NCBI GenBank assembly: GCA_949128135.1 | Contig: OX421975.1 | Location: 3,990,571-4,054,570 of the forward strand | DNA from: Parasteatoda lunata | Lineage: Eukaryota > Arthropoda > Arachnida > Araneae > Theridiidae | Direction: 5' to 3' | Length of the DNA stretch: 64,000 nt | Part shown: positions 1-10,802 of the stretch, piece after piece | Position numbering within the stretch: the stretch's first letter is position 1 | Layout of the letters: each line of letters opens with the position of its first letter | Position numbers and translations under genes: made by a program | The notes under the pieces: model-generated | What the model was told of the DNA's origin: nothing | What the model saw: the letters and a program-made list of their open reading frames with translations, nothing else | The model's database searches: none

Positions 1-171
1 ATTAAGGCCTTTTCTCCTCTCAACACCTTTCCTGATTGAAATATTAAGCATTTACTGAACGAAGAAAAAAAAGGATTAATTTTTTTTCTCTCACTTCGTT
101 AACGTTACTCTCTAGACGAGAGGAAAATGAAAAGTAGCAAGTTTCTAATTTATTAATTTTTTCAAAAACTT

Positions 172-438
<267 letters not shown>

Positions 439-600
439 CGTCTAGGGATGGAAAGCAAAAAGCAAATGCAAAGTGGCCAAAATAAATAGAAGAATGGAAA
501 AGAAGTAAACAGTGGGAAAAAAGCACAAAAGGGAACAGCGTAGCCGACAGAGTCATAAAGAAATTCAATATAGGCAAGAAAAAGATATACCAGACTAGCT

Positions 601-741
601 GTGAAATTTAGAATAGGGGTACACGGTAAATGTAATAAGGAATTTGACACATCTATTACCGCACATTGTTGGGACCTTGGACATAAATTTAACTTGGATA
701 ACGCCAACCTTTTTTTCAACCTAACATCGGTTTATCTTGAT
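601..741 (+). pseudogene. GIY-YIG endonuclease-like scrap, possible Penelope-like element remnant
   Basis: The frame starting near 601 reads about 40 residues containing a pattern of Ser-x-x-x-x-His-Cys-Trp, then Gly-His-Lys-Phe and Asp-Asn-Ala. This resembles the C-terminal half of the GIY-YIG nuclease domain carried by Penelope-like retroelements and some related nucleases, where a conserved His and an 'x-x-H-x-F-x-x-x-x-A' segment follow the catalytic core. The GIY and YIG motifs themselves are not visible upstream, no initiator ATG is present and the frame runs into unrelated sequence after about 740. I see it as a short dead fragment. The resemblance is from memory of the family and could be chance. 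Confidence 0.35.
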
Positions 742-784
742 GCTCTGGGATTATGTTTCATTTGTATCACATTACATTTTCTTT

Positions 785-1178
785 TGTACTTTATAACCGT
801 CGCTGAACAGCCGGCTTAATTTTTTTGGGTTTACGACTGCTAATGTTCAACTCCGTAGCATTGTAATTTTGACCCCTATTCAGAAGACAAGGGAACTCCA
901 TGGATCAAGTATTGGGTGAATTTGCCTTCGAAGAGGAAATTTTGATGAAACTAACACGCATTTGCGTTGCATGGAGAGGAAAACCATGAAAATTTCCCAC
1001 GGTTAGCATGACGGGAAGGGGACTCTAACCCATGATTCATCTACCACTGAGGATTCAGCACCGTGATCAATGCAAGCCGAGTGCGAAATTCGAATCAACC
1101 AGCCATCGCCAGGATTCGAACCCGGTTCACCGCATTGGAAAGGGAAGGCGATCGCTCTATCCCCAAGCTACCTCCCCT
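785..1178 (-). mobile_element. tRNA-derived SINE, minus strand
   Basis: Read on the minus strand, the element starts near 1178 with a tRNA-like head: an A-box-like segment at about 1161-1173 and a perfect B box at 1112-1122. A non-tRNA body of about 300 bp follows, ending near 785 in an AT-rich tail. The body, with its 'CATGGTTTTCCTCTCCATG'-like and 'ACTTGATCCATGGAGTTCC'-like stretches, matches my recollection of a very abundant SINE of orb-weaving spiders. It is one of the better clues to the source organism. SINEs are non-autonomous and depend on a LINE reverse transcriptase. I could not define target-site duplications. The plus-strand reading frame across it is not a gene. Confidence 0.75.
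1112..1122 (-). promoter_or_regulatory. Pol III B box of the SINE
   Basis: The minus strand reads GGTTCGAATCC, an exact match to the eukaryotic tRNA B-box consensus. The matching A-box-like segment lies about 45 bp upstream on the same strand and departs from consensus at one key A. Confidence 0.65.
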
Positions 1179-3159
1179 CTATCATATTACATTTATACAA
1201 ATGCTGATGACGTCAGCTCCGTGACTTCATTACAATCTACAAGTAAAAATTTCATGATCTCATTTGACTGTTTCGCTGCTATTATTGGCTACCACAACTT
1301 TTTTTTGTTTTTTACTTTCCGTCGTTTAATTTTTTTTTTCTTCATTCTTTCCGTTGACAACTTTGTCTACACTACTACTAACTATTAGTTTGTGTTTTCT
1401 TTTTCTTACATGTGATTTTTTTCACGAGTTATACTTGAGTTTTCTTATATTAGTTTTTAAGGTAAATAGAGTCTTCTGTTTACGTGTTTGTTTTTTCTTT
1501 GGATGAATAATTTTAAATTTTCAAAAATAATTCATTCCTCATTTTAGTATGTATTGTTCAAGAAGAGTTTTATTATATCCTTTTTATTCAACTTTAGTTA
1601 TGTGTCTGTAAATTTGCTACATGTAGAAAATTATTTATAAACTGTATTTTTAATAATACGAAAACAATTAAACGTTGCCTTTTCGTCTGACAGATTTATA
1701 GTTGATCACGTCATCTACTCAGGAAAAAGTTTGAAAACTTTATATGGTAATAAATTCAATTTGGCGATAACTTCAAAAAGTAATTACTACTAGAAGTGTA
1801 GTAGAAAGTAATGACTACTAGTAAAGATCGAAACTTGCTTTGTTATTCAGCACAAAGACATTTAAGCACTCTAGCTAGATAATCGAAATGTTCGCTATAT
1901 TCAAGATTATCCTTTTGAAGACAGGAAAACGAAAATATGTAGTGCGCAATAAATAAATAAAATAAAATAAATAAAATAAATTTTAACGTACCACTTTGAA
2001 TAACTTTTAATCTAATGATCGAATCTTCAAGTTCTAGGACCCAGTTTTTACAACTGCAAGGAGGTGATCTCAAATATGCTAATCAATTAGTGCAACGATA
2101 TTTTGAAACTCAAAGATATTAAAAGAATGCCGAAAACTTTTTTTCATCGCTAAAGTAAATAGATACATGTGTTTCAAAGATTTAGGAGCTTTTGGTAAAC
2201 AAGTAACCTCATTATTGAGTGATTTCTTTTTTCCTTTTTCTTCTCCTTAACAATTCTGCACCTACCTGATAACTAGAATCGACTTCGGGAACAGAAAGTG
2301 AAATAAGTCTTCTTTTTTTAATTAAAGTCATGCTTTTTGATAATTAAATGAAACATTTGTTTTTTGCTAGTTTGTGAGTTAGTTTACTTCTATAATAGGT
2401 TGGGGGAAAATGCGAATGTTGAAAGTAAAAAAAAAGGTAATTTGTAATTTTCTCCCATATAAAACTAAAAAAAATTATTAAAATTTAATGAATGAATTAA
2501 TATTTGAAAAAAAAACTGTATTAACATCAAGTGTCCACCACTACAAGTTGAAAAAATTTTATTTGAACTTGAGCGGATGAATAAATAGTATTTTGTTATC
2601 GAAAGAAAATTTGAACAAGATCTAGGGAGAGCGTGAACTAAGAGTAGGAATTTAAAAACAAAAGGCGAGTGGTTTCAGACAACTATAAAAGTATAAATTG
2701 GGTGACGTGGATCACACGTACAGTTCTTTATTGAATTTATTTGACACAGCGAACATAAAATAATTAAATATTTAAATGTGCGGAATAATCTATTTCTTTT
2801 TGTTCAAACAAACGCTAGAAATTATCACTAATGTTATTTTTAAAATATGTAAAAAACTGAATAGCTTATAGTAAAATTTAAAACAACGACAAACGACTTA
2901 ACCTCTCTTTTTTAATAAAAAAAAGGATTTGTATTTTATGCAAATAAAAATAAAGAATTATTTTATAAGAAATGTCTGACATAAAAATGCTTACATTTCT
3001 GAAATAAAAATTTTAAAAATCTCTTCAAGAACTTACGAATATAAGTTTTACTAAGAATTTGTGGTCTACAATAGTAGGTTTAAAATATGAGATTTGGAAC
3101 TAAAATGCTTCTTGATTTATTTTTGTTTATAAATACTTGTATTTTTAGAGTTAATTTTA
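1179..3159. other. AT-rich sequence without recognisable genes
   Basis: Strongly AT-rich, with many homopolymer A and T runs and a short AAAT/AATAA-type microsatellite at about 1950-1982. Reading frames are short and show no recognisable domain on either strand. I see no convincing splice-bounded exon, RNA gene or transposon end. Confidence 0.6.
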
Positions 3160-3535
3160 TTTTAATAAATTTCATAATAATACATTATTTTCATAATAAT
3201 ACATAATAATACATTATTATTAAATTTTATTTTAATTTTAAGTTAGAGTCTGTTAATTTTAATAATTAATTGTAAAACATTAATGATAATCATAACAATA
3301 ATTATTATTCTAATCATAATTTTTCTAGTAATAATTATTATTATTTTAATAATTATTATAATAGTAATTATTATTCTAATAATAATTATTATAATGATAA
3401 TTATTATTTTAATTATTATAATAATTATTACAAAAATAATTATTATCATAATAATTATTATAAAAATTACTATAATAATTATTAATATAATAATAATTAT
3501 TATATATATTATTATTACTAAATAGCTGCATTTAT
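3160..3535. repeat. AAT/ATT-rich low-complexity tract
   Basis: Imperfect repeats of ATTATT, AATAAT and their complements make up this stretch, densest at 3280-3530. Reading frames on both strands are almost pure Ile and are artefacts. The sequence is partly self-complementary, because AATAATTATT is a near palindrome, so it could form many alternative hairpins. Confidence 0.9.
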
Positions 3536-4063
3536 TATAAAAAGTAATTTTAAACATACATCACCACATTCGTTTTAAAGTTTAATTGCTACTGAAAAAA
3601 TCCGTCAATTTTAATCAATTCAAGGTCATTTCCCCCATAAAATGCGTTAACAAGTCTGAAATGTTCCGAAATATATTTGGAAAATAGGGAAAGTGGATCT
3701 CAAAGAAAAGTTCGTTCAAAAGAAAATTCACTTCGCTACTTGGAAGTTATTTTACGAAGAAATTTCCAAACTTTCTTGCTTCCGCGAAAAAAAATCGCGA
3801 AATTCGCAAAATGGAAACTTGTTAAATAGAAGTCTGACTGTATTTTCATTCTTTTATAAAATCAGAGGAATTTTGCGCCATTATTAAGTATATTTAAAGC
3901 ACTCAAATCCAGGCCCAAGGTTGTTATTTACTGTAACAAAACTATTTACTGTAAGTAGGTTATTTTATAACATACCTCTGAACATTTTATACCACCAACC
4001 AATTATAAAAACATAAAAGAAATGAACTTTAATGAATGCAAATACTTGAAACAACATGCATTA
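3536..4063. other. Left flank of the satellite array
   Basis: AT-rich sequence with no recognisable gene. It meets the first satellite monomer at about 4064, where the common 'ATTAATTTATTCATATTATT' string begins. No target-site duplication or transposon terminus is visible at the junction, so the array edge looks like an ordinary satellite boundary. Confidence 0.5.
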
Positions 4064-4984
4064 TTAATTTATTCATATTATTTACAATACTTTCGATAGT
4101 TTGGCCTGCCTATATAGCTTTTCTCTGTATAAACACAATCCTCTTTCTTCGTTAAAGAACGCGTAATGGAATAAAAAATAACATAAAATAGGCATGTACG
4201 GGTAAGTTTTCAAGACCACATAACTCGCTTTAATATTAAGCTATAAATCTCAAACTCGGTACAAAAATAGGGTACCATGCCCCCAACCCCTGTGCCTAAG
4301 GAAATATTTATAGCTTAATTAGGAGGGTCGCAATGGGCCCCCAAAGTACATCGTTAAACTGACCGCGAGATTGCTTTTAAGCCATCAAGTAGCTCGCTGA
4401 CCGTGTAATCGTGGTGGAGCGGATAGCGTGATAGCAGCTGAGCGAGACGGTGCGGGTTCGAATCCCAGCGTGGACAATTTTTAAAATTTGTTTATTTTTT
4501 TTTCTATTGTTAATTTTACATTATATTATTCATTTAATGTCTTTTTCTATATTTTAGAAGGAACTATATATGAAAAATAATTTTTTTAAGTTCTGGAAAG
4601 TGAGATCAGAGCTTAAAAACAGGAAAAATCAATTAAAATTAATTTATTCATATTATTTACAATACTTTCGATAGTTTGGCCTGCCTAATATGTTCTCTGT
4701 ATAAAAACAATCCTCTTTATTCGTTAAAGAACGCGTAATGGAATAAAAAATAACATAAAATAGGCATGTACGGTTAAGTTTACAAGACCACATAACTCGC
4801 TTTAATATTAAGCTATAAATCTCAAACTCGGTACCAAAATAGGGTACCATGCCCCCAACCCCTGTGCCTAAGGAAATATATATAGCTTAATTAGGAGGGT
4901 CGCAATGGGCCCCCAAAGTACATCGTTAAACTGACCGCGAGATTGCTTTTGAAGCCATCAAGTAGCTCGCTGACCGTGTAATCG

Positions 4985-4995
4985 TGGTGGAGCGG
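4985..4995 (+). promoter_or_regulatory. Pol III A box (type A exemplar)
   Basis: TGGTGGAGCGG agrees with the A-box consensus TRGYNNARNNG at every defined position. It lies 315 bp after the monomer landmark, and the same offset holds in both subfamilies. Confidence 0.7.
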
Positions 4996-5027
4996 ATAGC
5001 GTGATAGCAGCTGAGCGAGACGGTGCG

Positions 5028-5038
5028 GGTTCGAATCC
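5028..5038 (+). promoter_or_regulatory. Pol III B box (type A exemplar)
   Basis: GGTTCGAATCC is an exact B box. It is preserved in nearly all 41 cores. Copies with changes in it are near 11356, 12498, 17072 and 18784. Confidence 0.8.
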
Positions 5039-5050
5039 CAGTGTGGACAA

Positions 5051-5076
5051 TTTTTAAAATTTGTTTATTTTTTTTT
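5051..5076 (+). terminator. Pol III-type T-run terminators (type A exemplar)
   Basis: A T5 run 13 bp after the B box is followed by a T8-T9 run. Runs of four or more T on the coding strand stop Pol III. Type B monomers keep a T6 run at the same place although the adjoining bases differ. Confidence 0.6.
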
Positions 5077-8000
5077 CTATTGTTAATTTTACATTATATT
5101 ATTCATTTAATGTCTTTTTCTATATTTTAGAAGGAACTATATATGAAAAATAATTTTTTTAAGTCCGGGAAAGTGAGATCAGGGCTTAAAAACAGGAAAA
5201 ATCAATTAAAATTAATTTATTCATATTATTTACAATACTTTCGATAGTTTGGCCTGCCTAATATGTTCTCTGTATAAAAACAATCCTCTTTCTTCGTTAA
5301 AGAACGCGTAATGGAATAAAAAATAACATAAAATAGGCATGTACGGGTAAGTTTTCAAGACCACATAACTCGCTTTAATATTAAGCTATAAATCTCAAAC
5401 TCGGTACCAAAATAGGGTACCATGCCCCAAACCCCTGTGCCTAAGGAAATATTTATAGCTTAATTAGGAGGGTCGCAATGGGCCCCCAAAGTACATCGTT
5501 AAACTGACCGCGAGATTGCTTTTGAAGCCATCAAGTAGCTCGCTGACCGTGTAATCGTGGTGGAGCGGATAGCGTGATAGCAGCTGAGCGAGACGGTGCG
5601 GGTTCGAATCCCAGTGTGGACAATTTTTAAAATTTGTTTATTTTTTTTTCTATTGTTAATTTTACATTATATTATTCATTTAATGTCTTTTTCTATATTT
5701 TAGAAGGAACTATATATGAAAAATAATTTTTTTAAGTTCGGGAAAGTGAGATCAGAGCTTAAAAACAGGAAAAATCAATTAAAATTAATTTATTCATATT
5801 ATTTACAATACTTTCGATAGTTTGGCCTGCCTAATATGTTCTCTGTATAAAAACAATCCTCTTTCTTCGTTAAAGAACGCGTAATGGAATAAAAAATAAC
5901 ATAAAATAGGCATGTACGGGTAAGTTTTCAAGACCACATAACTCGCTTTAATATTAAGCTATAAATCTCAAACTCGGTACCGAAATAGGGTACCATGCCC
6001 CCAACTCCTGTGCCTAAGGAAATATTTATAGCTTAATTAGGAGGGTCGCAATGGGCCCCCAAAGTACATCGTTAAACTGACCGCGAGATTGCTTTTGAAG
6101 CCATCAAGTAGCTCGCTGACCGTGTAATCGTGGTGGAGCGGATAACGTGATAGCAGCTGAGCGAGACGGTGCGGGTTCGAATCCCAGTGTGGACAATTTT
6201 TAAAATTTGTTTATTTTTTTTTTCTATTGTTAATTTTACATTATATTATTCATTTAATGTCTTTTTCTATATTTTAGAAGGAACTATATATGAAAAATAA
6301 TTTTTTTAAGTTCTGGAAAGTGAGATCAGAGCTTAAAAACAGGAAAAATCAATTAAAATTAATTTATTCATATTATTTACAATACTTTCGATAGTTTGGC
6401 CTGCCTAATATGTTCTCTGTATAAAAACAATCCTCTTTATTCGTTAAAGAACGCGTAATGGAATAAAAAATAACATAAAATAGGCATGTACGGGTAAGTT
6501 TACAAGACCACATAACTCGCTTTAATATTAAGCTATAAATCTCAAACTCGGTACCAAAATAGGGTACCATGCCCCCAACCCCTGTGCCTAAGGAAATATA
6601 TATAGCTTAATTAGGAGGGTCGCAATGGGCCCCCAAAGTACATCGTTAAACTGACCGCGAGATTGCTTTTGAAGCCATCAAGTAGCTCGCTGACCGTGTA
6701 ATCGTGGTGGAGCGGATAGCGTGATAGCAGCTGAGCGAGACGGTGCGGGTTCGAATCCCAGTGTGGACAATTTTTAAAATTTGTTTATTTTTTTTTCTAT
6801 TGTTAATTTTACATTATATTATTCATTTAATGTCTTTTTCTATATTTTAGAAGGAACTATATATGAAAAATAATTTTTTTAAGTTCGGGAAAGTGAGATC
6901 AGGGCTTAAAAACAGGAAAAATCAATTAAAATTAATTTATTCATATTATTTACAATACTTTCGATAGTTTGGCCTGCCTAATATGTTCTCTGTATAAAAA
7001 CAATCCTCTTTCTTCGTTAAAGAACGCGTAATGGAATAAAAAATAACATAAAATAGGCATGTACGGGTAAGTTTTCAAGACCACATAACTCGCTTTAATA
7101 TTAAGCTATAAATCTCAAACTCGGTACCAAAATAGGGTACCATGCCCCCAACCCCTGTGCCTAAGGAAATATTTATAGCTTAATTAGGAGGGTCGCAATG
7201 GGCCCCCAAAGTACATCGTTAAACTGACCGCGAGATTGCTTTTGAAGCCATCAAGTAGCTCGCTGACCGTGTAATCGTGGTGGAGCGGATAGCGTGATAG
7301 CAGCTGAGCGAGACGGTGCGGGTTCGAATCCCAGTGTGGACAATTTTTAAAATTTGTTTATTTTTTTTTCTATTGTTAATTTTACATTATATTATTCATT
7401 TAATGTCTTTTTCTATATTTTAGAAGGAACTATATATGAAAAATAATTTTTTTAAGTTCGGGAAAGTGAGATCAGAGCTTAAAAACAGGAAAAATCAATT
7501 AAAATTAATTTATTCATATTATTTACAATACTTTCGATAGTTTGGCCTGCCTAATATGTTCTCTGTATAAAAACAATCCTCTTTCTTCGTTAAAGAACGC
7601 GTAATGGAATAAAAAATAACATAAAATAGGCATGTACGGGTAAGTTTTCAAGACCACATAACTCGCTTTAATATTAAGCTATAAATCTCAAACTCGGTAC
7701 CAAAATAGGGTGCCATGCCCCCAACCCCTGTGCCTAAGGAAATATTTATAGCTTAATTAGGAGGGTCGCAATGGGCCCCCAAAGTACATCGTTAAACTGA
7801 CCGCGAGATTGCTTTTGAAGCCATCAAGTAGCTCGCTGACCGTGTAATCGTGGTGGAGCGGATAACGTGATAGCAGCTGAGCGAGACGGTGCGGGTTCGA
7901 ATCCCAGTGTGGACAATTTTTAAAATTTGTTTATTTTTTTTTTCTATTGTTAATTTTACATTATATTATTCATTTAATGTCTTTTTCTATATTTTAGAAG

Positions 8001-9561
8001 GAACTATATATGAAAAATAATTTTTTTAAGTTCGGGAAAGTGAGATCAGAGCTTAAAAACAGGAAAAATCAATTAAAATTAATTTATTCATATTATTTAC
8101 AATACTTTCGATAGTTTGGCCTGCCTTATATGTTCTCTGTATAAAAACAATCCTCTTTCTTCGTTAAAGAACGCGTAATGGAATAAAAAATAACTTAAAA
8201 TATCCATGTACGGGTAAGTTTTCAAGACCACATAACTCGCTTTAATATTAAGCAATAAATCTCAAACTCGGTACCAAAATAGGGTACCATGCCCCCAACC
8301 CCTGTGCCTAAGGAAATATTTATAGCTTAATTAGGAGGGTCGCAATGGGCCCCCAAAGTACATCGTTAAACTGACCGCGAGATTGCTTTTGAAGCCATCA
8401 AGTAGCTCGCTGACCGTGTAATCGTGGTGGAGCGGATAGCGTGATAGCAGCTGAGCGAGACGGTGCGGGTTCGAATCCCAGTGTGGAAAATTTTTAAAAT
8501 TTGTTTATTTTTTTTTCTATTGTTAATTTTACATCATATTATTCATTTAATGTCTTTTTCTATATTTTAGAAGGAACTATATATGAAAAATAATTTTTTT
8601 AAGTTCGGGAAAGTGAGATCAGAGCTTAAAAACAGAAAAAATCAATTAAAATTAATTTATTCATATTATTTAGAATACTTTCGATAGTTTGGCCTGCCTA
8701 ATATGTTCTCTGTATAAAAACAATCCTCTTTCTTCGTTAAAGAACGCGTAATGGAATAAAAAATAACATAAAATAGGCATGTACGGGTAAGTTTTCAAGA
8801 CCACATAACTCGCTTTAATATTAAGTTATAAATCTCAAACTCGGTACCAAAATAGGATACCATGCCCCCCACCTCAGTGCCGAAGGAAATATTTATAGGT
8901 TAATTAGGAGGATCGCAAGGGGCCCCCAAAGTACATCGATCAACTAACCGGGAAAGTGCTTTTGAAGGCATGGAATACGACGCTTACCATGTATACGTGG
9001 TGGAGCGGATAGCGTGATAGCAGTTGAGCGAGATGGCGAGGGTTCGAATCCCGGTGCTGTCCATTTTTTGAAATTTGTTTTTTTTTTCTTTTGTTAATTT
9101 TACATTATTTTATTTATTTAATGTGTTTTTCTATATTATAGAAGGAATTATATATGAAAAATAATTTTTTTAAGTTCGGGAAAATGAGATCAGAGCTTAA
9201 AAACAGGAAAAATCAATTAAAATTAATTTATTCATATTATTTACAATACTTTCGATAGTTTGGCCTGCCTAATATGTTCTCTGTATAAAAACAATCCTCT
9301 TTCTTCGTTAAAGAACGTATAATGGAACAAAAAATAACATAAAATAGGTATGTACGGATCAAATTTCAAGACCACGTAACTCGCTTTAATATTAAGTTAT
9401 AAATCTCAAACTCGGTACCAAAATAGGATACCATGCCCCCCACCTCAGTGCCGAAGGAAATATTTATAGGTTAATTAGGAGGATCGCAAGGGGCCCCCAA
9501 AGTACATCGATCAACTAACCGGGAAAGTGCTTTTGAAGGCATGGAATACGACGCTTACCAT

Positions 9562-9640
9562 GTATACGTGGTGGAGCGGATAGCGTGATAGCAACTGAGC
9601 GAGATGGCGAGGGTTCGAATCCCGGTGCTGTCCATTTTTT
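9562..9640 (+). ncRNA. tRNA-like core, type B exemplar (potential Pol III transcript)
   Basis: A box at 9569-9579, B box at 9612-9622 and T6 at 9635-9640 keep the type A geometry. The A box and the following 25 bases are almost the same as in type A. The bases between the boxes and after the B box carry a few subfamily-specific changes, and the 50 bp upstream are very different. Acceptor pairing is even weaker than in type A, so a functional tRNA is excluded on structure. The preserved boxes are seen directly; expression is inferred. Confidence 0.55.
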
Positions 9641-9979
9641 GAAATTTGTTTTTTTTTCTTTTGTTAATTTTACATTATTTTATTTATTTAATGTGTTTTT
9701 CTATATTATAGAAGGAATTATATATGAAAAATAATTTTTTTAAGTTCGGGAAAATGAGATCAGAGCTTAAAAACAGAAAAAATCAATTAAAATTAATTTA
9801 TTCATATTATTTACAATACTTTCGATAGTTTGGCCTGCCTAGTATGTTCTCTGTATAAAAACAATCCTCTTTCTTCGTTAAAGAACGTGTAATGGAATAA
9901 AAAATAACATAAAATAGGCATGTACGGGTAAGTTTTCAAGACCACATAACTCGCTTTAATATTAAGCTATAAATCTCAA

Positions 9980-10802
9980 CAAAAACAGTAAAGTTCGGGG
10001 TCACGCTGTGTACCCCCTATGGGGTCTATAATTTTTTCCTTTGGTAGGGTACACTAGTACAAGGTAATATAACACCTGGTCCAATTACAACATTAAAGAT
10101 TAATATTGAGGTCTGATAGGAGGCATTTCTCATAACATTGAAAAAATGCACTGTTTTACATATACATACATAGTAAAGTTCGGGGTCACGCTGTGTACCC
10201 CCTATGGGGTCTATAATTGATTCCTTTGGTAGGGTACACTATTACAAGGTAATATAACACCTCGTCCAATTAAAACATTAAAGGTTAATATTAAGGTCTG
10301 ATAGGAGGCATTTTTCTTAACATTGAAAAATGCCCTGTTTTAGATATACATACATACATAGTAAAATGAGGGGTTACACTGTGTACCCCCTATGAGGTCT
10401 ATAATTATTTCCTTTGGTAGGGTACACTAGTACCCCGTAATATAATACCTAGTCCAATAACAACATTAAAGGTTAATATTAAGGTCAAAAAAGGTCAAAA
10501 AATGTCAAAAAAGCTTCTTGCAACACTTTTTGAGATATGCAAAAACAGTAAAATGCGGGGTCCATTAATATTTCCTTTGGTAGGGTAAACTAGTACCCGG
10601 TAATATAGTACCTGGTCCAATTACAACATTAAAGGTTAATATTATAGTATAATATGAAGCCTTTTGTTAACAATGAGAAAAGACTTAGAATTTTTTCGTA
10701 TTAACGCTTTTTGGAAGGCGAAATTCCTCAAAATAAAGCTTCTCCCAACACTTTTTGAGGTATACATACATACATACACACATACATACATACATACATA
10801 GA
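9980..10802 (+). repeat. Interrupting satellite block 1
   Basis: Four copies of the 'TTTGGTAGGGTA' module (near 10040, 10227, 10410 and 10575), spaced 165-187 bp, then one copy of the second module and a CATA microsatellite. The block begins directly after the monomer string ATAAATCTCAA and ends in CATAGAAA before the monomer string TTTTTAAAATTTG, so about 220 bp of monomer including the tRNA-like core are missing here. Confidence 0.9.

Larger units (their letters stand above)
4978..5055 (+). ncRNA. tRNA-like core, type A exemplar (potential Pol III transcript)
   Basis: A box TGGTGGAGCGG at 4985-4995 fits TRGYNNARNNG. B box GGTTCGAATCC at 5028-5038 is exact, and the 43-bp offset is normal for tRNA genes. 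A T5 run at 5051-5055, with a T9 run shortly after at about 5068-5076, would terminate Pol III. Folding by hand gives only a three-pair T stem and a poorly paired acceptor: the outer pairs and the innermost pairs match, but the centre does not. I find no convincing anticodon arm, so this is not a working tRNA. It looks like a tRNA-derived head, as in a SINE, fixed inside a satellite monomer. Transcription is an inference from the promoter and terminator motifs. The same core occurs about 26 more times in type A form. Confidence 0.6.
4064..9979 (+). repeat. Satellite array segment 1 (monomers 1-11)
   Basis: Ten complete monomers and one truncated monomer. B boxes of the tRNA-like cores start at 4455, 5028, 5601, 6174, 6748, 7321, 7894, 8468, 9041 and 9612. 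Monomers 1-8 are type A. Monomer 9 switches from A to B near 8860, monomer 10 is type B, and monomer 11 stops at 9979, before its core. Monomers 2-4 are repeated as 5-7: shared private variants recur 1720 bp apart (for example TTTATTCG near 4720 and 6440, and GATAACGTG near 6145 and 7865), which shows a three-monomer duplication. Confidence 0.95.

Noticed and set aside
3243..3557. Ile-rich frames on both strands
   Set aside because: They come from AAT/ATT low-complexity sequence.
4653..4850. 65-codon minus-strand frame in the satellite monomer (also at 6373 and 28083)
   Set aside because: Most monomers carry a TGA in this frame (TCTTGAAAAC in place of TCTTGTAAAC). The frame is open only in a few copies and has no domain.
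9980..10802. Helitron or other rolling-circle origin of the interrupting blocks
   Set aside because: No CTRR hairpin end or helicase, and the blocks share both junctions with each other, which fits amplification of one fusion better than repeated transposition.
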